This document shows positions 32,500-41,942 of a stretch of DNA of 64,000 bases, piece after piece; position 1 is the stretch's first letter, and each line of letters starts with the position of its first letter. The stretch is from the NCBI GenBank assembly GCA_951799405.1, contig OX637356.1, positions 8,703,229 to 8,767,228 on the forward strand, in the 5' to 3' direction. Position numbers and translations under genes: made by a program. Below the pieces are notes generated by a model. The model saw only the letters and a list, made by a program, of their open reading frames with translations. It made no database searches and was not told the origin of the DNA. The DNA comes from Agapetus fuscipes. Its lineage: Eukaryota; Arthropoda; Insecta; Trichoptera; Glossosomatidae.

Positions 32500-33720
32500 C
32501 CGGGGATCGAACCCACGACCTTCCAACTACGAGTCGGAAGATTAACCATTAGAATACGGACCAATAAAAAAAGGCCAAAAAAATTATGGACATAAATAAA
32601 TTTCAAGACTTCTTCTTATGCGGAAATAATGGAGTTAGAACATTTTTGAACTTGGAACTTACTTTATTTACTCGTATATATACGTATAACAAAATATTTG
32701 TATGCCTTTTCGCTAGCAACCCGGCCACGTGACGACACAATATTGTCTCTGTCTATTCACGTGTGGACCACATTTATCTAATTAATCATTTAAACTTTTA
32801 TCACCATTCATGATTCACACCTGCTTGGATAGGCTTAGTCATTTCTTCATGTGTAATTTTCAACGTAAAAAAATTGCATAGTTTGTTTAAATAGATTATT
32901 TTTAGGAAAACTTCTAGATTATTCGATTTTATCAATAATCATGCAATAAATTAAGTACTACTAAAAATTACATTATTTTAAAATTTATCACACTTTTGAG
33001 CGTTGAAAAAATCAATGCATGTAAAATAACACCGATCAGTTGTTGCAAAAAAACATGGATTCATTAAATGAGCAAGATTGCAATTGATTGTAATCTGTAC
33101 TAAGAGAGAAATGACGAGCAAACATTTCCTTGACTAATAAAAGGTTAAAGGTTAAAAGGCTAGTTGAAAGAATGTAGGGCATAAGCGACAAAAACTAAAT
33201 TGTTCAGGAGAGTAGTCAAAAGTTTTAGATTGCAGAAAAATGCGCTTAACTTTTTTATTTTTTATCATAACGTTAAAATCAAAATAGCTCTAGAATTTAA
33301 AAAATAAAGGCATTTATTGGCATTTCTATTAATGTGATTTTATTTGAAATTTATTTTGAATATCTATTAACATGATTTTATTTGAAATTTCAAATGTTAA
33401 TGTCGTTAGATACAAAAAGTCAAAATTACCCTTTGGTCTTTTCTTCTTCTTCGATGGCCTTCAACTCGACCCTTGGCCTCCTTCAGCTCTGCCTCCAACT
33501 CCACCTGTCCTGCGACGCTGCTGTTCAGAGAGCAACTTACAAAAACTGAGCCGCATCCTTCCTTAATACTAAGGAAAGATTTTTAGATTTTTCGGTCAAG
33601 TAGCAAGTTGTTCTGCTGAAAAACGGCAGTGCATTTTCTGAATATTTCCTGAAATTCTGCATTACAGTCACAATGATATCATTGAGGTATGATATAAGTG
33701 GAGCCGAAACCAGATCGTCC
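32500..33720. other. AT-rich sequence with one R3 copy
   Basis: 32690-32785 is an R3 copy (CGCTAGCAACCCGGCCACGTG, then GACACAATATTGTCTC). 32470-32545 is a tRNA-like remnant (GGGGATCGAACCC). 33455-33540 has Pro-rich codons but no support as an exon. Confidence 0.4.
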
Positions 33721-33724
33721 CCCA

Positions 33725-34112
33725 GTGCTAGTTACAACATTGGGCGCGGATAGTACTTGGATGGGTTACCGCTCAGGTACACCGCGTGTCGTTGGCATCT
33801 TGGACCGGTCCGTAGTCCAGTGGCAGCACTTCGGACTCGTAAATGGAATGTTGTGGATTCGGATCCCGGCGGAGCACAAAAATATACCATTTATATTTCG
33901 AATGTGCTCTTCGCTGAGTTGAAAAATTCATAAAACTTTACGAAACACCGGTCACTGAAAGGTCCATCCAACCTTACAACTGGGTCTTGCTTGAGAATTG
34001 GCGCTTTCTACAGCGACGACCAAGCTCGCAGAGGGCTCTTGAGGTGTGATAAACACAAAAACAGCGCTCACCAAATAAATCATCCTAATATTATTATTAT
34101 TATTTAGTTTGG
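33725..34112 (+). mobile_element. SINE-1 copy (partial 5S + tRNA + LINE-A tail)
   Basis: Order: 3' half of a 5S rRNA-like sequence (TACTTGGATGGGTTACCGC ... GTGTCGTTGGCAT), tRNA-like module with CCAGTGGCAGCACTTCGGACTC and GGATTCGGATCCCGG, SINE body (GGGTCTTGCTTGAGAATTGG), then the LINE-A-type 3' UTR (GAGGGCTCTTGAGGTGTGA) and an (ATT)n tail. Confidence 0.85.
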
Positions 34113-34139
34113 CTTACCTACCATTTGATTCAACGATGC

Positions 34140-34640
34140 CTTTCAATGATATTTTAAAAATCATATTATGCACAATCTGAGCTAAGAAAAAAATATTGAA
34201 CACGAGAATGGGAGAGTTGTTATAAATATTTTGTAAATCAATTTCCAGTTTTCATAAGACACATTAGTCCAGTAAACATGAGAATATGGCTTATATGGGA
34301 AATAACCTCCTGTGGACATAAGATAATCAAGCACTAATGGGACGATATATCAGCATTGAAGCATAATATGGAGACACAATTGTCAGCCAGACCTCTTGAA
34401 TATATTTAAGTATTTAATATGAAATCCTATGTTTTCTTCCTTCCTCCATCTTGTTTTCACGTGGGGAATAATAATACTGTTTTTTTTTCTTTCAAAATTG
34501 ACAAAATCACCGATCAAACAATTAAAACGCGTGCGTATGATTTCAGTGCAGTGATAACATTTTACTGCGAATATTCCAGAGCTTTTCTAGCTTCTCTCAC
34601 ATTTGCCAGTTAACTGTAAACTCACACTCGCGGCATCTTT
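34140..34640. promoter_or_regulatory. Duplicated non-coding block
   Basis: 34140-34385 is the inverse of 26290-26490. 34420-34520 resembles 23930-24030. Contains ATAAGATAATCAAGCACTA. It could be an orphan promoter left by a duplicated gene; no exon follows on either strand. Confidence 0.3.
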
Positions 34641-35606
34641 GCTCTCTTTCTAACGAAGGAAGATATGTGTTGAGGTAGGTTGAAACGGATATAGCATCTT
34701 TGTATATTGTGCGGTAAAATAGTTTCTGATCTTTTAAGTCAATGACTTATATACTGACTTAATAACAACAAAATCGGGTGAACCTTGAACGGTCATGAAA
34801 TACAAAATTTCAAACAAGTCATGAAATTTTAATCAACAGATTAAAATATCCATTTATTTTCTAGCTAGGATTTAAATAAGAACGCACACAATTTATACTA
34901 TTATTTGGTAACAACGTGTCTTACCTCCTATATTCAGCTTCCTAATTCATATAATACCTTCTTAATTCAGCTTCGTACTGGAAAGTGTCAAAAAAGGGGC
35001 CTTTTAAAATTAATTTAATTTTTTTTTTTAGTAATAGAACTCTATCGATGTGCTCTGTTTAGAAAAACTTATTTCGAGACGAGAATTTTTTGTCTTACGA
35101 TTTTTACTCACTTTTTATATTATTTTTAATTTTATTTTTATATGAAGAATTTTTAGAAGAAGAAATTATCTTAAAAATATACTTACATAAATTGATAAGT
35201 CGTATTTTAAATAAGAATGTGTTTTAATCAAAATGGCCATGACTCGATAGTCGATAACAACCCTACTTGAATGAGGAATGGGCAAATGAGAAAAAAAATG
35301 TTTTTTCAAAATGTATCGAATATATTTTGAAAAAAGACATCAATGTTTCTATACATCGATCAAAGTCAAAAGAAATATCTCAACACTTCGTCGAGAACAT
35401 AGCCAACATCATCATGAGTCGTGTATCTTACTCACCAATGACGCGCGAACTCATCTTTATTGTTTGTCTAACTTTGTTATGGGCTTCAATATATAAAAGA
35501 AAAGTAAAGTAAAGAAAAAGAGGTCATTTTTAAAAAAAACTTTAATAAAATAATTTCATTGTAGTTTCTCAATGAAGTTGGAGAAATTGATGAAGTTCAG
35601 CTAATT
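34641..35606. other. AT-rich spacer, no gene seen
   Basis: A plus frame at 35267-35512 has no recognisable domain and looks like chance. Confidence 0.4.
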
Positions 35607-37064
35607 TTACTGTTGGACCAGCGCTTCGTAGTCGGATGACGAGTGCTCTGCTCCGGCGAAAGGGAAGTAGCAGCAGTTGTGACTTGGGTGGATCTGAAAT
35701 AAAGGAAATGCAACTACACTGAACTGCAGTATTGATATCATCCCATCAAATATCATCAATACACACTTTTGAAAAATTCTAAGAAGCACATTTTCTAAAA
35801 GCACGTTTCTGAATTGAGGTTGGAGTGAGTTGCTCCAGAAAAAAGTGACAGTGAAGTCACAAAATAAATTGAGTCACAGTCGAAAATAAATGCTGATAAC
35901 CAACCAGAAATAAATAAAGTGAAATAAAATAGATTTTGGATGTAACTTTGCTGTTATTGTATTTTTCTTTTGAATTTTTTTTAGGATCCGAAATCTATTT
36001 CTGTATTGAATCAAGATTCTTTCCAATTTCTAAGACCTCAACATGATTTAGGGACTGACCTTTCCAACGGTAAGGGCACCATCTCTGTTGACCCTCCCAA
36101 AGTACAGGGGCTCTCCGTCAGAAGTCTGGCCGACTTGGATGGCTCCATCGGGAACTTGAGAACCATGTCCCCAAACCCAAGTCAAAGCATTTTGAGTCAA
36201 GAGTGTCAGCACCTAGAAAGAAGCAGTAGGAAATAAAGATCAGCAATTACATCAAAGATGTTTTCAAAACGCTCCTTTAATATAGGTCATGAATCCTCAA
36301 AGATGGCGCTTGCAAGATCAAGGCTATTTCTGTGGTATATGGTCAACTAATTACCACATTGTTGAATATTATTGACTGAAGCAATGCAAAACTTATTTTG
36401 ATCAAATTTTTGTGGTTTGATAGTGTTTTTTTAAACTAAGAAACAGGAAGCTTGTTAAATCCAGATCGATGCTCTATATAAACCAAGCAAAACAAATAAG
36501 ACATCACACAACACTCGTGTTGCAAAATAATGTCTTGGCAAAATTTCTCTTTGAAGAACATCCTCATGGATAAAAGATAACCAATCTTTCTAACGAACTA
36601 ATTGGCAATCACATTGCTTGTAAACAGAATGACTTGCATTTGACCAACCCCTGACCCTTGAGGTACACCAAAGAAAATATCAAACAAATGAAAATAAAAA
36701 TAACAGTAAATATCAAAAAATACGACAACATTTTGCGGAGACTCATATTAGTCCTTGGCAATGTCTTGACCACTATATGCGACATTCCACCAGATGAATT
36801 GTACTGGACTAAGTGCTGATTCATCAGGGATACTAAAGTAAATATTAAAATGTTGCAGAACCTCAAACTGATCTTTGACAATCTCTTGACCAGCAAATGC
36901 GACGTAGGCCACAGATTTGGCTGGAATGACCTTGGCTGGCAGCAGGTTTCCATCGTGATAAGCTCTTCCAGCATAAATGGCTGTCCCATCTTGGTCGTGC
37001 CCTGCCAACAGAGCTCCTGGCAAATCGCAGTTGGAAGAACTGGCGGGAACCCAACGATAGTTAC
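35607..37064 (-). CDS. DM9 two-repeat protein, core exons (DM9 gene 3)
   Basis: Minus exons: 36862-37064 (203 nt, phase 1/0), 36060-36212 (153 nt, phase 0/0), 35607-35693 (28 codons plus TAA). The product reads GNYRWVPASSSNCDLPGALLAG, AIYAGRAYHDGNLLPAKVIP and VAYVAFAG...DQFE; then ALTWVWGHG...PDGAIQVG...EPLYFGRVNRDGAL; then HPSHNCCYFPFAGAEHSSSDY and EALVQQ. It is closer to DM9 gene 4 than to genes 1 and 2. Donor 36861 reads GTTCTG, which is unusual but shared in form with gene 4 (GTTTCA). An N-terminal exon is not visible between 37064 and 41943. A decayed duplicate of the end of exon one lies at 36740-36800. Confidence 0.83.
36735..36805 (-). pseudogene. Decayed duplicate of a DM9 exon end
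   Basis: The minus strand reads N-V-A-Y-S-G-Q-D-I-A-K-D-stop-Y-E, a copy of the VAY...AGQEIVKDQFE end of exon 36862-37064 with a nonsense change at the Gln position. It lies in the following intron. Confidence 0.65.
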
Positions 37065-37344
37065 CTGCAAGGAAATACTTTTTTAATTAAAATGATTTGA
37101 ACATATGGAAAGAATGAATGAGAAAAGACCTGTCAAACCACTAAGAAATCCCTGTCCAATTAACTTACCTTTTTCCCACACTTACTATGGGCAAAATGCA
37201 TTAATGTGGCGTGCAAGTGACAGTTTCAATGACAAATCAGATCAGTTAGATTTTGACCTCTTTCATACTAATCCAACATTGGCAAGACAGCGGATGACGC
37301 ATAACTTTTTTGTACCTTAGATGGTGTCTCTTGATGTCGTGATA

Positions 37345-37735
37345 GAGGAAGATCTAGAAAGGTATGTATGGACCAAATTCCTGCAATAGCGAATGAATGG
37401 GATATCCAGAGTCATAATAAAAGGAGAGCTTGTATGAAGAAGGTTATGACTCTGAATGAAATGAAAGAAGTATGTAAGGATAGAAAGAATGACAGTTGAT
37501 CTGTAATGTTGGTGGCTAGGGCTAGGGTTTTGATGTTTATACATACTCGTATTATTATTTGTCTATTTAAAAAAATGTAATTTGGTGTATATCATCCTTG
37601 ACTTATACATAGGTAGAAAATGGTTCACTTTGTCAATGTTACCCCTGTTCCAGGGAAGGTCGGCAAGAGTTGCAGGGTGTATGTACATTTAAGATTTGGG
37701 CTTTTGTATTGTAAGTCCATGTCTTTAAGGTAAAT
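37345..37735 (+). pseudogene. LINE-B end continuous with R1
   Basis: 37345-37500 encodes RGRSRK-V...IPAIANEWDIQSHNKRRACM and KKVMTLNEMKEVCKDRK (with breaks), ending near LICNVGG-stop. It runs straight into the TTTTGATGTTTATA linker and the R1 head and middle to about 37735. Confidence 0.75.
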
Positions 37736-37784
37736 TCAAATCGCAATTTGCACAATTCCCCACATCGATTTAGTTCATTAGGCT

Positions 37785-38040
37785 CCTTGACTAATAGGTT
37801 GGTATGAGGCTGACCCCCATACTTTGAAAACTAGGTTCACTTTTGCCAATGCTACCCCAATCCAGGGAAAGGCGGCAAGAGTTAGAAATTTTATGTTCAT
37901 GTAAATATGATTTTTTTTCTGTAAGTACACATGCAGCATGTTAAGCGCGTACTTACAAGTGTCTGCCTATAGAAGTGCATTAAATACAACCTTTAAAATA
38001 TTATAATATATCTTTGCAAATTAGATTAAAGATTGTAGGA
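37785..38040 (+). repeat. R1 copy
   Basis: CTCCTTGACTAATAGGTTGG to CTTTGCAAATTAGATTAAAG. Confidence 0.75.
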
Positions 38041-38049
38041 TATTGTATC

Positions 38050-38270
38050 TCGTTCATGATTAGGAGGGCCCTTGAGGTATGACACACACAAAAACGGCGC
38101 TTTTTTGTCATGTTTTAATTTTTAATTAAATAAATTATCCTCATTATATTATATACAGATGTATATATATATATATATAAATATATATATGTTTAATTTT
38201 AAGTTTTCACCGAAAACCTATCAACAAATATATATATATGTATATACCTTATCAGGCGTCCAATGATAGG
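38050..38270 (+). repeat. LINE-A 3' UTR remnant and AT microsatellite
   Basis: GAGGGCCCTTGAGGTATGAC then ACACACAAAAACGGCGC, as after the stop at 23418, followed by an (AT)n run to about 38255. Confidence 0.75.
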
Positions 38271-38524
38271 TATTTAATTTTTTAAACGTGATAAGATTTC
38301 CAGTTGTAAAATGACTTTGGCATCATAATAAATTTGTGAGCGAATGTTGTACTTTGTCTGTTTTTTTTTACCATATATTGCCTACCTACAGGGCGCATGT
38401 GATGCACGCCCATGCGCCGAAATAAGCGTTGACGACCTTTTTTTAGTCAATATATTGTAGCGGGCATAGGAACAAAAAAATACTCATGCATCAAGGATAC
38501 CTCCCCCTTTGAATACAATTATAA

Positions 38525-38780
38525 TCTATAATCTAAGTTGCAAAGAAATATTAACCTTAAAAATTCATATTAAATGAATGCCCATATAAACATGCACGTC
38601 CAAGTTCGCTAAATGCTGCATATCTAGTTACAAATTAAAATCATAACCTCAATTGAATATAAGCCCTGCAACTTTTGCCGACCTTCCCTGACACAGGGAT
38701 GACATTGGCAAGGCAAAGTGAACCTTTTTTTACTATATGGGTGGTCAGCTTCATACCAACCTGTAAGTCAAGGAATAAAT
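38525..38780 (-). repeat. R1 copy
   Basis: Minus head CCTTGACTTACAGGTTGG at 38779; tail at AATCTAAGTTGCAAAG near 38540. Confidence 0.75.
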
Positions 38781-38784
38781 GTAC

Positions 38785-39339
38785 AAAAGTAATTTTTCAC
38801 TGTTGTGTCTGCCAGCAGATTGTGGATACAGGTGACACATATTTTTTTATGTTTATCCATTTGATAGTAAAAGAATGTAAGTGCAAGAAGATTTCAATTA
38901 TTTTGTAGATTTGTATATCAATTTTGAATTTGAAGACTATAAAATGCAACAGGCTTTCAAGCCTGAAGGCAAGCCTAATTAATATAATAATTACATAATA
39001 ATCCATTAAGGGCGGTCATTTCTTTAAACATAAAAATGTCATCTTAAGCGTCACTTACCCATTTCGATGTTGTTTTCTTGATAGACTCAGAACCGAAATG
39101 TTTCACTTTCGGATTTGTGTTTAATTTATGAACGCTTTTCTTTCTTATCATTTTTTTTATCATTACCTGGCACTTCACCAGGTACAACACACCATACACG
39201 GTACACCTGTAGTAGATAAAAACATAAATCCCAATTTGGAGTCTCAATTCTGTCTCTCATTTTTTTTAATTCTATTTTTTCTGGATTTTTTATAAAAAAG
39301 TATTACCTTCTTCCAAAATCTATAAAAAATATTTTTCAT
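38785..39339. other. AT-rich spacer, no gene seen
   Basis: No supported feature. Confidence 0.4.
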
Positions 39340-39640
39340 AAAATTTTACTAGTTAAACTAGCAAGAGGGTCGACAAAATGTCGAGAAGCGAAGAGTTTCC
39401 TAGCTGAGGAACATCTGGTACCTACTGGACGAGACTGAGGACTAAGCAGCAGTTGTTCAAAGCTAGCCAGTAAAGTAAGGTCATGCTCAAGTGATAGTCA
39501 ACGTCGGGAGCACCTGACAAGACACGACGAGAAGAAACTATCAAAAAATTATCAATGGAACATTCTTTTCCGAAATCTTTTGCTGGGGTCCCTTGGAGCT
39601 GAAGCTTCAAAGCGATAATTGCTGATGACCAAGATGGCGG
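39340..39640. repeat. Dispersed repeat R4
   Basis: Shares GCTGAGGAACATCTGGTACC, CTACTGGACGAGACTG and GTGATAGTCAACGTCGGG with 41620-41850 (GCTGAGGTACATCC, TACTGGACGGGATTG, GTGATAGCCAACGTCGGGGG). Class unknown; possibly a LINE end. Confidence 0.55.
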
Positions 39641-39849
39641 CTACTTTATATACTTACTTGTATACAGTTGTATTTATATACCCCCAGTTTCATCAGGGTC
39701 TGCAAAGACGGGTTTGCTCTTCCATACGTAAAATACTTAGAGCACTGTTTACATGCCTTTGTATATTTTTATTTATTTTTCATAACGGTAATAAGCTTTA
39801 TCAACATTTTATCACGCTGCAAAAGCACATTGTAGACCCATATTTGACG

Positions 39850-40011
39850 ACGTGTCGAAGCTTTAGCTACGATCATTGTGTTAAACAAGCGAATCTGGAA
39901 GGGCATGGCATACAGATTGCAGAGAGAAAAGTCGGAGTTCTGCTTTATGCTAATGACGCAGTATTAATTGCTGATTCAGCATCGGAACTTCAAGCAATGC
40001 TCACTAGTCTA
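39850..40011 (+). pseudogene. LINE-B reverse transcriptase fragment, left part
   Basis: ERKVGVLLYANDAVLIADSASELQ carries the RT catalytic box with YADD changed to YAND. It continues at 40400 after the nested LINE-A insertion. Confidence 0.8.
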
Positions 40012-40400
40012 ATATGAAAATGGTATATAAAGCCATCAATGGCTTGGCCCCACCTTATCTGGCTGATATGATTTCACCTGTTGAAATGGGTGTTAGGAGG
40101 CAGACACTCAGATCTGCGGGTGATGGAGTAGTCAATTTGGTTCAGCCGCGCCGTCAGATTCGTACAAACTTCGGAGACCGCGCTTTCCGTGTTGCGGGGC
40201 CGGTGGAGTGGAACAGACTGCCACCCGGAGTGAAGAACTCCAAATCTGTGGGTGTATTTCGAGGAGCACTCAAGGCACACTTGTTTAGAAAGTCTTATCC
40301 ATGATCGGAGAGGGCCCTTGAGGTGTGACACACACAAAAACGGCGCTCTCTTATCATGTGTAATTTAAAATAAATCAGCCTGTTATTATTATTATTATTA
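40012..40400 (+). mobile_element. LINE-A 3' end nested in LINE-B
   Basis: The frame 40014-40304 encodes KMVYKAINGLAPPYLADM, TNFGDRAFRVAGPVEWNRLPP and LKAHLFRKSYP-stop, then the LINE-A 3' UTR and an (ATT)n tail. TAGTCT occurs at both junctions (about 40005-40010 and 40399-40404), a probable target duplication. Closest to the 22890 copy. Confidence 0.85.
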
Positions 40401-41175
40401 GTCTGAACCATGCTCTGTGTGTGAACAAGTTAAAAATTAATGCAAGTAAGACGAAAGTACTGGTTTTTGACAGAACGGTTGAAAATGAAGAATGCACGTT
40501 TATGTTGAATGGTACGAAAGTTGAAATTGTGGATGAATTTAGATACTTGGGAAGTATGTTTGAGAAGAATGGAAAGACGACAAGAGAACTTGAGAATAGG
40601 ATGTGTAAGGGAAAGCAAGTGGTCGGTGCAATAGGAAGAATCGCAAAGAACAAGCGATTGACTATGGATCTGAGAATGGCGGTTCACAATGGCATATTGT
40701 TACCGACTTTGATGTATGGAAGTGAAGCATGGACAGTGAAAGATAGCGAAATGAGTAAAGTATGTACGGTCGAAATGAAGCATTTGAGAAGCATGACAGG
40801 AAAAACTCTGAGGGATAGAGCTAGGAATGAATGGGTAAAAAAATAATGTAATTTGAAAGAGGATGTGAAAGTTAAGGTACAAAAGAATGTGATGAGATGG
40901 TTTGGGCATGTGGAAAGATTGAATGATGATAGACTGACAAAGTTTGTAAATAAAGAAAGTGTGAAAAAGAGGGAAGGGACGACCGAGAAAAGTATGGAGT
41001 GATCAGATTGAGGAGATTGTGAAAGAATGGGATATACAAAGTGAGCGTAAAAGAAGAAAATGCATGAAAAAGGTGATGGATATGAATGAATTGAAAGAGG
41101 TATGTAAGGATAGGAAAAAATGGAGGCAGCTCTGCAGAGGATCTGGCCACCCCTAGCGGAATGGCGACAGAGTTA
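40400..41175 (+). pseudogene. LINE-B right part, to 3' end
   Basis: Resumes at LNHALCVNKLKINASKTKVL, then KVEIVDEFRYLGSMFEKN, LLPTLMYGSEAWTVKDSE and MKHLRSMTGKTLRDRARNEWV. After a stop and frameshift comes WFGHVERLNDDRLTK. It ends WRQLCRGSGHP-stop-like and CCCCTAGCGGAATGGCGACAG. Confidence 0.88.
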
Positions 41176-41418
41176 AAGGGCCTGTTGCACCAAGCTCCAA
41201 TCAGACAAAAATCAAAATTAGGTGTGATTTCAACCTTTCAAATAAGCATTTGGTTGCATACACGTAAATCAGCTGATGTACATTATATTTCCTGTTCAAC
41301 TTCCATCATATTTTTACCCACTTCCGATAAATATTTAACCGAGGGCCTTACCAGAATGTAGCAATCAAATTTGATTTGTCAATTAAATATTGATTGGAGG
41401 TTGGTGCAACAGGCCCTT
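41176..41418. mobile_element. MITE in the LINE-B tail, TA duplication
   Basis: Inverted ends AAGGGCCTGTTGCACCAAGC and, inverted, AAGGGCCTGTTGCACCAACC, with TA on both sides (41174-41175, 41419-41420). It splits the (GTTACA)n tail of the LINE-B copy. Ends resemble PIF/Harbinger-type TIRs. Confidence 0.85.
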
Positions 41419-41619
41419 TACAGTTACAGTTACAGCCCTTTCCACAGATACCAAAAAAAACTCAGACTGTCTAAAACTTCAATGTAAAATTGTAAAATTG
41501 TTTTTTTCTCGCCGGTATAATCATCACAGCTCGAGATGACAATCGTTAGCAACCAAAGAATACACTCGTATATATAATTGGTTTGTCTTTTCCCTAGTAC
41601 CCGGCATTTTTTTCATCAA

Positions 41620-41850
41620 TGTCAAAGACTGGAAGATGTCTTACAAAGATGTACACATTGTTGTATTCAATCATAAAAGAAAAAATAGAATGTCGACGCA
41701 TTGTTCGGAGGCAAAGATTTCCAGGCTGAGGTACATCCTATACTGGACGGGATTGTGGACTGTATAGGAACTGCGGATCTGAGGAATGAAAGGCTTGCTT
41801 GAGTGTGATAGCCAACGTCGGGGGACCCAACAGCACACAAAATGAAGAAG
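41620..41850. repeat. Dispersed repeat R4
   Basis: Second copy of the repeat at 39340-39640; ends near GAAGAAGAAG. Confidence 0.55.
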
Positions 41851-41942
41851 AAGATATGTTTAATGAAATTTTATTAAAAAATATAATGTACTCGGTCTTA
41901 TGATAGCTTGACGATGAAGTAGGATTGTTTTCTTAGTTTATT

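Noticed and set aside
35267..35512. 81-codon plus-strand frame with Lys/Ile-rich composition
   Set aside because: Composition is that of AT-rich DNA; nothing recognised.
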